This document shows positions 33,226 through 40,313 of a stretch of DNA of 64,000 nt, piece by piece; the stretch's first letter is position 1, and every line of letters starts with the position of its first letter. A program made the translations under genes and the position numbers. This DNA comes from DAHUYF01 sp035509275. GTDB lineage: Bacteria > Pseudomonadota > Alphaproteobacteria > ATCC43930 > CGMCC-115725. The DNA lies in contig DATJLU010000227.1 of the NCBI GenBank assembly GCA_035509275.1, positions 42,446-106,445 of the forward strand, in the 5' to 3' direction. Below the pieces are notes generated by a model. The model had not been told where the DNA came from, did no database searches, and saw only the letters and a list, made by a program, of their open reading frames with translations.

Positions 33226-34082
33226 TGGCGCGAGGCTGGTTCGCTCCGGCGAAGCTCAACCTCTATCTTCACGTTACCGGCCGGCGCGCCGATGGCTATC
33301 ACCTGCTCGACAGCCTCGTCGCCTTTGCTGCGGTGGGCGACGAGATCGCCGCCGCGCCGGCGCCGGCGCTGTCGCTCGACATCGCCGGACCCGAGGCGGA
33401 GCGGCTCACCGGCCCGGTCGCCGAGAATCTCGTCTGGCGCGCGGCCGAGCGTCTTGCCGCCGCCGCGGGCCGCGCTCCGGCGGCGGCGCTCACGCTCCTC
33501 AAGCGCCTGCCGGTCGCCTCCGGCATCGGCGGCGGCTCGAGCGACGCGGCGGCGACGCTCCGCGCCCTCGATGCGCTCTGGCAGCTCGGGCTCGACGAGG
33601 CGGCGCTGATCGCTCTGGGCGCTGAGCTCGGCGCCGACGTTCCGGTCTGCCTCATCGGGCACGCCGCCTGGCTCTCGGGCATCGGCGAGCAGGTCGAGCG
33701 CGCGCCGCCGCTGCCGGCCGTGACGGCGCTGCTGGTTAATCCCGGACTGGCGCTGGCAACGCCTGCCGTGTTCAAAGCCCGCCAAGGGCCGTTCTCGGCG
33801 CCGGCGCGATTTCCGTCGATGCCGCCGGATGCGGCTGGTCTCGTCGCGCTGCTTGCCGCGCGGCGCAACGACCTCACCGCCGCCGCGGTGAGCCTGATGC
33901 CCGAGATCGCCCGCGTGCTCGACCGCCTGGCGCGGCTCGACGGCGCGCTGCTCGCGCGCATGAGCGGCAGCGGCGCCACCTGCTTCGCGCTCTTCGCCGA
34001 ACGCGCCGCCGCCGACGCCGCGGCGGCGCAGCTCCGCAGGGAAGAGCCGCGCTGGTGGGTCGCGGCGGCGGCGCTCAGTTGA
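33225..34082 (+). CDS. ispE: 4-diphosphocytidyl-2-C-methyl-D-erythritol kinase
   Basis: GHMP kinase of the MEP isoprenoid pathway, 285 residues. The N terminus APAKLNLYLHVTGRRADGYH carries the Lys and substrate His. The ATP loop is PVASGIGGGSSDAAATLRAL. A conserved Asp lies in GADVPVCL, and the final motif is MSGSGATCFALF. Coupled by overlap to the TPR lipoprotein gene. Confidence 0.95.
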   Translation: MARGWFAPAKLNLYLHVTGRRADGYHLLDSLVAFAAVGDEIAAAPAPALSLDIAGPEAERLTGPVAENLVWRAAERLAAAAGRAPAAALTLLKRLPVASGIGGGSSDAAATLRALDALWQLGLDEAALIALGAELGADVPVCLIGHAAWLSGIGEQVERAPPLPAVTALLVNPGLALATPAVFKARQGPFSAPARFPSMPPDAAGLVALLAARRNDLTAAAVSLMPEIARVLDRLARLDGALLARMSGSGATCFALFAERAAADAAAAQLRREEPRWWVAAAALS

Positions 34083-34133
34083 GGGGTGCCGTGGTAGCAT
34101 CGGTCGACCGCGCTCTTTGACATCGTGAACCGA

Positions 34134-34149
34134 TGTTTCACGTGGAAAA
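34134..34149 (+). promoter_or_regulatory. parS-like ParB-binding site
   Basis: TGTTTCACGTGGAAAA matches the bacterial parS consensus TGTTTCACGTGAAACA at 14 of 16 positions, with the first eleven bases perfect. It lies in the gap between convergent ispE and the Sel1 gene, 220 bp from the operon that encodes a ParB helix-turn-helix protein. A perfect palindrome CCCGGTGTACACCGGG follows at 34156-34171. Function is inference. Confidence 0.45.
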
Positions 34150-34267
34150 AATGCTCCCGGTGTACACCGGGGGCGTAGACCCTCCCGGCGCTTTTTGCTT
34201 GACGGCGAGCCGAGGGATCGACGCCGCACGCCAGAGCCGAAGCCGGTCAAATGAAACCGCTCTCATT

Positions 34268-34327
34268 CGTCACCCCCGCGAAAGCGGGGGTCCATGGTCG
34301 TGGATTCCCGCTTTCGCGGGAATGACG
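34268..34327. repeat. Paired palindromic repeat, pair 4, reversed orientation
   Basis: Two units of the CCCGCGAAAGCGGG family, here with TGGA ends facing each other and only about 6 bp apart, and CGTCA/TGACG facing outward. The arrangement is opposite to the other three pairs. It lies 41 bp past the stop of the Sel1 gene. Confidence 0.85.
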
Positions 34328-34368
34328 GATAAAGGAAGCAAGCGATTCGACCGGTAGGGCCGCGCACC

Positions 34369-35361
34369 CTACGGCGACGGCTTCACCGATTTCTGCAGCT
34401 CGAGCATGTGCGTCGTCGCGGCGACGAGATCGGTGGCCGAGAGCTCATGGGCGATCCGGTCGGCCGCGGTTCTGGCACCGGCATCGCCGCGCGCGGCGGC
34501 GATGCTGTACCAGCTGAAGGCATCCGTCAGCGAGGCCTGCACGCCTTCGCCGTGCTCGTAGAGGAAAGCGAGATTGTACTGCGCGTCGATCACGCCGAGT
34601 TGGGCGGCGTGCTCGAACCATTGTGCCGCCGACGCCATGTCGCGCTCGACGCCGATGCCTTTGGCGTAGGCATAGCCGAGGCTGAGCGAAGCATCGCCAT
34701 TTCCTTGCGCCGCCGCCTTGCGGTACCAGGCGAGCGCTTGGAGCGGATCCTTGACGACGCCAAAGCCGTTCTCGCACAGCACGCCATAATCATATTGCGC
34801 TTCGGCAAGCCCGCTGGCGGCGGCGGCGTGCAGCAGCGGCGCCGCGCGCGTGTAATCCTTGTCGACCCCTTTGCCCAAGGCATAGAGCGTGCCGAGCCGG
34901 TACTGCGCCAGCGCGTCGCCCTGCTCCGCGCGCGGCACGAGCCAGAGGGCGAGCTGTTGCGGATCGGTCGGCGCCGCGTCGTTTGCCGCACCCGGCAACG
35001 GCAGCGCCACTTCGGCCAGCGGCGCGCGCGGCAGCGCCACTTCGGGGCCGGTGCCGGCGGGCGGCAGCGCCAGCAGAAAGAAGCCGGCCAACAGCAGCAG
35101 CGGCGGCAGCAGCAAGACGGGTGGACGCCACCATCGCGATCGCGGCTCCTCGTCGGTTGCGCGCGGCTCCGCGTTTTTCGGCGGCAAGCTGCCGGGCGGC
35201 AGCACGGTGGTTTGACCGGGTCCGCAGGCGCGGCGAATGGCGCGCTCGAGCCAGCGCTCGACCGGCACGCCCGCGGCCTGTGCCGCCTGCTGGGCGAGCC
35301 TCAGACTGGCGCCATCGAGCAGCTCGCTGTTCCACGGGTCGACTCGCCGGCGCGGCGACAT
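34369..35361 (-). CDS. PodJ-like Sel1-repeat membrane protein
   Basis: Product of 330 residues. The N-terminal motif (about 14-45, ending AAQAAGVPVERWLERAIRR) resembles the short helical segment opening PodJ-type polarity factors. A membrane helix at about 82-100 (PPVLLLPPLLLLAGFFLLAL) follows, then a likely periplasmic domain with four to five Sel1 repeats (ALAQYRLGTLYALGKGV, AEAQYDYGVLCENGFGV, GDASLSLGYAYAKGIGV, IDAQYNLAFLYEHGEGV). The ATG overlaps the TGA of the upstream ParB-HTH gene. Both proteins share the N-terminal AG-P-WL-IR motif, so they probably act together. Confidence 0.75.
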   Translation of the reverse strand: MSPRRRVDPWNSELLDGASLRLAQQAAQAAGVPVERWLERAIRRACGPGQTTVLPPGSLPPKNAEPRATDEEPRSRWWRPPVLLLPPLLLLAGFFLLALPPAGTGPEVALPRAPLAEVALPLPGAANDAAPTDPQQLALWLVPRAEQGDALAQYRLGTLYALGKGVDKDYTRAAPLLHAAAASGLAEAQYDYGVLCENGFGVVKDPLQALAWYRKAAAQGNGDASLSLGYAYAKGIGVERDMASAAQWFEHAAQLGVIDAQYNLAFLYEHGEGVQASLTDAFSWYSIAAARGDAGARTAADRIAHELSATDLVAATTHMLELQKSVKPSP

Positions 35362-35882
35362 CAGCCGCGCCCTCGCTCGGCCCGGGCGCGCCGTCGCGTC
35401 TCATCCGCCGCAAGTCCGAGGGCCAGCACCGCCTGCGCCAGGTTCTCCGGATCCTGCGACTCGACGAGCGCATAGGCATGCGCGGCGGAGAGCGCGCGGC
35501 GCTCGATGAGCTGCCGCACGCTCTGCGGCAGCGCCAGCAGACGGAGCGCGCGCGCGACATGCGCCGGCGGGCGGCCGACGCCGCGCGCGATCTCATCGGC
35601 ACCGAAGCCGAACTCGCTGACGAGGCGGAGATAGGCGCGGGCTTCGTCGAGCGGCGGCAGCTCGCCGGCGCCGAGCGTTTCCGCGAGCGTCGCCAGCGCC
35701 CGCTGCGCCGCGTTCGCGGCGATCGGGTCAGGGGCGGCGCGCTCGATGGCGCTGACGGCGCGGATGACGCTGCCGAGCCATTGCCCCAGCGGCAGCCCAG
35801 CCTCGCGCGCTGCCGCTTCGGCCATGCGGCGCACCTCCGGCGACAGCCGCTCGGGCTGCCAGCGCGCCGGACCGGCCTTCAT
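35361..35882 (-). CDS. ParB/KorB-type helix-turn-helix protein lacking the CTPase domain
   Basis: Product of 173 residues. The N terminus (LSPEVRRMAEAAAREAGLPL, then GQWLGSVIR) matches the PodJ-like motif of its downstream partner. The C-terminal half reads FGADEIARGVGRPPAHVARA, then LRLLALPQSVRQLI and LSAAHAYALVESQDPENLAQ, which follow the ParB DNA-binding helix-turn-helix and the helices behind it. The ParB N-terminal CTP-binding domain is missing. It is the first gene of a two-gene operon, divergent from DUF4164-zapA across 166 bp. Known ParB proteins bind parS; binding here is inferred. Confidence 0.7.
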   Translation of the reverse strand: MKAGPARWQPERLSPEVRRMAEAAAREAGLPLGQWLGSVIRAVSAIERAAPDPIAANAAQRALATLAETLGAGELPPLDEARAYLRLVSEFGFGADEIARGVGRPPAHVARALRLLALPQSVRQLIERRALSAAHAYALVESQDPENLAQAVLALGLAADETRRRARAERGRG

Positions 35883-36048
35883 TCCTCGGCTCCAACATCT
35901 CGCAGCACGAGCGAAGTATAGGCAACAAGCGCATGGGTTGCAGCGGGCAAGCGGCGTATCGTCGCGGTAAAATCGACGCGGCGCGGCAATTGACGCGGCG
36001 TTCCCGGCACGCGTAAGGTGTCAACTTTGTGCGGGGATACCGGGGGCG

Positions 36049-36261
36049 ATGGCCAACCTGGAAGAAGCAGTAAAGCGCTTGGAGCGGGCCGTTCTGCGGC
36101 TCGAGAAGGCATCGGACGGAATCGACGAGCGCGGCACGGCGCATAACGGTGCGCTCGCCACCGCCCGGGCGGACTATGCCGCGTTGCAACAGACGACCGA
36201 GAGCGTCGCCGCGCGGCTTGACGCGGCGATCCTGCGCATCGATCGCGCATTGGAGGGCTGA
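36049..36261 (+). CDS. DUF4164 coiled-coil protein
   Basis: A 70-residue protein that is a single coiled coil: LEEAVKRLERAVLRLEKASD, then TARADYAALQQTTESVAARL and DAAILRIDRALEG. DUF4164 proteins are typically encoded next to zapA in alphaproteobacteria and are thought to act with it at the division ring. Its stop overlaps the zapA start by one base. Confidence 0.75.
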   Translation: MANLEEAVKRLERAVLRLEKASDGIDERGTAHNGALATARADYAALQQTTESVAARLDAAILRIDRALEG

Positions 36262-36590
36262 TGGCGCAAGTCGTCGCCACCATCAATGGGCGCAGCTATC
36301 CCATCGCCTGCAACGAAGGCGAGGAGCAGCGCATCGCCGAGCTGGCGCGCTACGTCGACGCCAAGGTGAAGACCTTCGCCCGCGATCTCGGGCAGATCGG
36401 CGAGGCGCGCCTCCTGGTGCTGGCGGCGTTGGTGCTGGCCGACGAGCTGGCGGATGCGCAGGCGGGGAAGGGGGGCGCGACGCTCGCGAACGGCGATGCG
36501 GCCCAAGATGGTATACTCGCCGCCGGCGTCGAAAATCTCGCCGAGCGCATCGAGGCGATTGCGGCGCGGCTCGAAGCGTCCCATGTTTAG
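36261..36590 (+). CDS. zapA: Cell division protein ZapA
   Basis: FtsZ-ring stabilising protein of 109 residues. It begins MAQVVATINGRSYPIACNEG, and continues EEQRIAELARYVDAKVKTFA, the ZapA globular domain, followed by a coiled coil with a long LLVLAALVLADEL helix. Coupled to DUF4164. The 6S RNA follows immediately, as in most proteobacteria. Confidence 0.92.
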   Translation: MAQVVATINGRSYPIACNEGEEQRIAELARYVDAKVKTFARDLGQIGEARLLVLAALVLADELADAQAGKGGATLANGDAAQDGILAAGVENLAERIEAIAARLEASHV

Positions 36591-36591
36591 C

Positions 36592-36759
36592 CGGAGGATG
36601 GGGCTGCGCGGTGCGTCAGGTCGCATGAACCCCGGGGCCGATATCTACCTCTAGGGGGCTGTCCCTGCCGGAGCCCTGGTTTCGGTATATGGCTCCCACC
36701 TGCGTAAGCGGGCCACGAGGGTTAAGCAATGCCAACGGCCGAGGTGGCTCCATCCTCAC
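36592..36759 (+). ncRNA. ssrS: 6S RNA
   Basis: About 168 nt directly after zapA. The closing stem GAGGATGGGGC (36594-36604) pairs with GCTCCATCCTC (36747-36757) with one G-U. Conserved alphaproteobacterial 6S segments are present in order: TGCGCGGTGCGTCAGG, TGAACCCCGGGGCCGATAT, GGGGGCTGTCCCTGCCGG, then CACCTGCGTAAGCGGGCCAC and GAGGGTTAAGCAATGCC near the 3' end. 6S RNA mimics an open promoter and binds sigma-70 RNA polymerase. Ends are approximate. Confidence 0.88.
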
Positions 36760-36795
36760 TTCTTGTTCCCTGAAGCGCGGGACGATGGGTCGGGC

Positions 36796-37626
36796 ATGAG
36801 GTTTCTGCTCTGCGGCGATATTGTCGGGCGCGCCGGCCGCGAGGTGGTGATCGCGCATCTGCCGCGGCTGCGGCGCGAGCTGGCGCTCGATTTCGTCATC
36901 GTCAATGGCGAGAACGCCGCGCACGGCTTCGGTATCACTGACACGATCTGCGCCGAGCTCTACGCGGCCGGCGTCGATGTCATCACCACCGGAAATCATG
37001 TCTGGGACCGGCGCGAGATCATCGGCTACATCGGCGGCGACCCGCGGCTGCTGCGTCCGATCAATTTTCCGCCGGGAACCCCCGGCCGCGGCCACGCCGT
37101 GCTGGCGCTGCCCGACGGGCGGAAGCTGCTGGTGATCAACGCCATGGCGCGGCTCTTCATGGATGCCATCGACGATCCCTTCACCGGCGTCGACCGTCTC
37201 CTCGCCGAGCATCCCCTCGGCGCCGTCGATGCCGTCCTCGTCGACTTCCATGGCGAGGCGACATCGGAAAAGATGTCGATGGGACATTTCTGCGACGGCC
37301 GCGTCTCGGCCGTGATCGGCACGCACAGCCATGTGCCGACCGCCGATTGCCAGATCCTGCCGGGCGGCACCGCCTACATGACCGATGCCGGCATGTGCGG
37401 CGACTACGACAGCGTCATCGGCATGCAGAAGGAGTCGGCGGTAGCGCGCTTCGTGCGCAAGATGCCGGGCGAGCGGCTGCAGGTGGCGGAAGGCGAGGGG
37501 ACGCTGTGCGCCGCTTTCGTCGAGACCGACGATGCGACGGGGCTCGCCCGCCGCATCGCGCCGCTGCGCTTGGGCGGCCGGCTGCAGCCGCATTGGCCTT
37601 TGGAGGTAGCCGCGGCGCATCTCTGA
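36796..37626 (+). CDS. TIGR00282/YmdB-family metallophosphoesterase
   Basis: Product of 276 residues. MRFLLCGDIVGRAGREVV carries the first metal ligands, FVIVNGENAAHGFG the next, then VITTGNHVWDRREI, VDFHGEATSEKMSM and IGTHSHVPTAD, which complete the di-iron active site of YmdB phosphodiesterases (2',3'-cyclic nucleotides in Bacillus). ATG 36796 fits the family N terminus; the frame extends 11 codons upstream without a better start. The gene for 5-formyltetrahydrofolate cyclo-ligase that often lies between 6S RNA and this family is absent. Confidence 0.9.
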   Translation: MRFLLCGDIVGRAGREVVIAHLPRLRRELALDFVIVNGENAAHGFGITDTICAELYAAGVDVITTGNHVWDRREIIGYIGGDPRLLRPINFPPGTPGRGHAVLALPDGRKLLVINAMARLFMDAIDDPFTGVDRLLAEHPLGAVDAVLVDFHGEATSEKMSMGHFCDGRVSAVIGTHSHVPTADCQILPGGTAYMTDAGMCGDYDSVIGMQKESAVARFVRKMPGERLQVAEGEGTLCAAFVETDDATGLARRIAPLRLGGRLQPHWPLEVAAAHL

Positions 37627-37735
37627 TCCTCGCCGGCGCCTGCGAAAATCTTCCCTTCCGCTGTCGAAATCGGGTCGCCGCGCGCGTCATCGAGACGGCG
37701 GTGCAGGATGCGCCGGTCAGCGAAGGAGAGCGACG

Positions 37736-38083
37736 ATGAAATATATGCTGCTGATTTATTCGAACGAGGCGGCATTCGAAGCCGCGGGCAAGGCGCAGGT
37801 CGAGGAGATTATCGGCGCCTACCAGGCCTATACCCAGGCGTTGACCAAGGCCGGTGTGATCGTTGCCAGCGACCGGCTGCAGCGGTCTCCCGCGGCGACG
37901 ACGGTGCGCACCGCCGACGGCAAGACCAAGGTGCTCAACGGACCCTACGCCGAGACCAAGGAGCAGCTCGGCGGCTTCTACATGATCGACGTACCGGACC
38001 TCGATGCGGCGCTGACCTGGGCCGCGCGCTGTCCCGGAGCCAGTCATGGCGTCGTCGAGGTGCGTCCCGTCTGGGCGATGTAG
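37736..38083 (+). CDS. YCII/DGPF-domain protein
   Basis: Product of 115 residues. It begins MKYMLLIYSNEAAFEAA and carries VLNGPYAETKEQLGGFYMID, the DGPF-type YCII signature. These small dimeric proteins are typically encoded next to ECF42 sigma factors, as here, with the sigma gene starting 6 bp after the stop. GGAGAG precedes the ATG. Enzymatic activity of this subgroup is unknown. Confidence 0.88.
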   Translation: MKYMLLIYSNEAAFEAAGKAQVEEIIGAYQAYTQALTKAGVIVASDRLQRSPAATTVRTADGKTKVLNGPYAETKEQLGGFYMIDVPDLDAALTWAARCPGASHGVVEVRPVWAM

Positions 38084-38089
38084 CGCGCG

Positions 38090-39340
38090 ATGGCGCGATC
38101 GGCGGCGGAGGCGGCCCGCACCGCCGCGGCGGCGGCGGTGCGGGAGAGCTACGGCAAGCTCCTCGCCTTTCTCGCGGCGCGCACCCGGGATGTGGCCGCT
38201 TCCGAGGATGCGCTCGCCGAAGCGTTGGCGGCAGCGCTTGCCGATTGGCCGCTTAGCGGGGTGCCGCGCAGTCCCGAGGCGTGGCTCCTCGCCGTGGCGC
38301 GGCGCAAGTTCATCGATCAGGCGCGCCGGCGCCAGAGTGCCGCGGGCGCCGGCGACCATCTCCGGCTCATCGCCGAAGAGCTCGCCGAGGCGGCATCGGG
38401 CGAAGCCGTGATTCCCGACCACCGCCTCGCCTTGATGTTCGCCTGCGCCCATCCGGCCCTCGATGCCGGGATCAGGGCGCCGCTGATGCTGCAGACGATC
38501 CTCGGTCTCGACGCGGCGACCATCGCCGCGGCCTTTCTTATCTCGCCCGCCGCCATGGGACAGCGCCTCGCCCGCGCCAAGAGCAAGATTAGCCAGGCCG
38601 GGATTCCGTTCCGCGTGCCGGAGCGCGCCGAGCTCGGCGAGCGGCTTCATTCCGTGCTCGAGGCCATCTACGCCGCTTTCGCCGAAGGCTGGTCCGATCC
38701 CGCCGGCACCGAAATCCGCCGCCGCGATCTTGCCGAAGAGGCGATCTGGCTCGGCCGTCTCGTCTGTTCGCTGCTGCCCGAGGAGCCCGAGGCGCTCGGC
38801 CTGCTGGCGCTGATGCTGCATGCCGAAGCGCGGCGCAAGGCGCGGCGCAACGCGCAAGGCGACTATGTGCCGCTCGCCGAGCAGGATCCGGCGCAATGGG
38901 ACGCGCGGCTCATCGCCGAGGCCGAAGCGCTGCTGTTTCGCGCCGGCGCCATGGATGCGATCGGCCGCTTTCAGCTCGAAGCGGCGGTGCAATCCGCGCA
39001 TGTCGTCCGGCGCCACGCCGGACGCAGCGACTGGTCGGCGATTCTCCGGCTTTATGACGCGCTCTGGGTGCTGACCGGCTCGCCGGTGGTGGCGGTCAAT
39101 CGCGCCGTGGCGCTGGCCGAGATCGAGGGCGCCGCGGCCGGCATTGCAGCGCTGGACGCGCTTCAGAGCGACGACCGCCTCGCCGAGTATCAGCCCTATT
39201 GGGCGGCGCGGGCCGGCCTCCTCGCTGCTGCCGGCAATGCCGCAGCCGCAGACGAGGCCTATGAACAGGCGATCGGGCTCGAGCACGATCCGGCGGTCCG
39301 TCGCTTTCTCGATCGCCGCCGCCGCGCCTTGCGCGGCTAG
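38090..39340 (+). CDS. ECF42-type RNA polymerase sigma factor with C-terminal extension
   Basis: Product of 416 residues. Sigma region 2 is at about 20-80 (EDALAEALAAALADWPL, then SPEAWLLAVARRKFIDQARR) and region 4 around 140-185 (MLQTILGLDAATIAAAFLIS, AMGQRLARAKSKI). A helical, TPR-like C-terminal domain of about 220 residues replaces an anti-sigma gene, characteristic of ECF42. It most likely controls the upstream YCII gene. The 3' end overlaps the convergent sulfotransferase gene by 4 bp. Confidence 0.9.
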   Translation: MARSAAEAARTAAAAAVRESYGKLLAFLAARTRDVAASEDALAEALAAALADWPLSGVPRSPEAWLLAVARRKFIDQARRRQSAAGAGDHLRLIAEELAEAASGEAVIPDHRLALMFACAHPALDAGIRAPLMLQTILGLDAATIAAAFLISPAAMGQRLARAKSKISQAGIPFRVPERAELGERLHSVLEAIYAAFAEGWSDPAGTEIRRRDLAEEAIWLGRLVCSLLPEEPEALGLLALMLHAEARRKARRNAQGDYVPLAEQDPAQWDARLIAEAEALLFRAGAMDAIGRFQLEAAVQSAHVVRRHAGRSDWSAILRLYDALWVLTGSPVVAVNRAVALAEIEGAAAGIAALDALQSDDRLAEYQPYWAARAGLLAAAGNAAAADEAYEQAIGLEHDPAVRRFLDRRRRALRG

Positions 39341-40299
39341 GGACGTGTCCGCCGCGCGTCGAGCGCGTCGTAGAGCGGCAGCATCCGCTCGGCGACAAAG
39401 GCGCGCAGCGCCTCCGGCAAGGCCGGTCGGTCGGCGCGGTCGCCGCTAAAGAGACGGCGACCGGGAGCCTTGGCGTAATAGCGCGCTTCCTCGCCGAGCC
39501 GGGCGATGTCGTCCGCGTCGGGCACGCGGCCGATCGCCGGCGCGATCCGCGTCCAGACCGCATCGGGCAGCTCGCGATAATCGACGATCATCAGGTCCTC
39601 GGCTGCGGCGGCGACCGCGAGCAGCGAGGCGAGCACCAGCGCGCAGAACCCGGCGTCATCGAGTTGCGCGAGCTCTGCCGCGCCAAGCCCAAAGAGTCGC
39701 CCGGCCTCGATCGGTGCGCGGCGCAGCGCCACCCAGCTCGGCGGAACGGCGAGCACCGACGCCATCACATCGAGCGGCGAGCGCTGCACCCAGATCAGCT
39801 TCGCCCCGGGGAAGGCGCGGCGAAAGAGATCGAGCCGGGCCAGGTTCCAGCTCGAGAGCTTTAGCACATAGTGGCGCTCATCGCCAAAGCGGCGCCGGCC
39901 GAGGGCGCGCACCAGGAGGCGCAGCAGCCGCGCTGCCTGGTCCGCCTCGAGTGCCGCCGGATCGGCGAGCAGCAGCGTGTTGACGGGCCGCGGTTCGGCG
40001 ATGACGAGCGCGCCGGGAAGACGCGCGAGGAGGCGCGATGCCAGGGTCGAGCCGCAGCGCGACAGGTGGAAGATCAGCGCCGCCGGATCGAGCGAGGGCG
40101 TAGCGTCGAGCCCGGCCAGCGCCGCCAGATCGGTGCGAACGAGACGCGGCGCGTCGCCGCCTGCCCAGCGCTCCACCGTCTGGTCGAAGAATGGCTCGGC
40201 AAAGCGCAGCCCCGCGAGATCGCCCCAATCGACCGTGCCTCCCGGCGTCGCGAGGTCGAGCGCGACCGGCGTGAAGCGGGCAAGCGTGGCGGCGTCCAC
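39337..40299 (-). CDS. Sulfotransferase-family protein
   Basis: Product of 320 residues. The PAPS 5'-phosphosulfate loop is LIFHLSRCGSTLASRLL (about 75-92), and the 3'-phosphate motif is IWVQRSPLDVMASVL around 170-185. The C-terminal region carries YYAKAPGRRLFSGDRADR. It is not a classical small-molecule sulfotransferase, and the acceptor is unknown. It begins 14 bp after the stop of the redoxin-oxygenase gene on the same strand, so the two form an operon. Confidence 0.75.
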   Translation of the reverse strand: MDAATLARFTPVALDLATPGGTVDWGDLAGLRFAEPFFDQTVERWAGGDAPRLVRTDLAALAGLDATPSLDPAALIFHLSRCGSTLASRLLARLPGALVIAEPRPVNTLLLADPAALEADQAARLLRLLVRALGRRRFGDERHYVLKLSSWNLARLDLFRRAFPGAKLIWVQRSPLDVMASVLAVPPSWVALRRAPIEAGRLFGLGAAELAQLDDAGFCALVLASLLAVAAAAEDLMIVDYRELPDAVWTRIAPAIGRVPDADDIARLGEEARYYAKAPGRRLFSGDRADRPALPEALRAFVAERMLPLYDALDARRTRP

Positions 40300-40313
40300 G
40301 GCGATCGAGCGGC

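Noticed and set aside
34133..34357. A 74-codon frame starting MFHVEK over the parS-like site
   Set aside because: It is composed largely of repeat sequence, with no homology and no ribosome site; the start reflects the parS-like motif.
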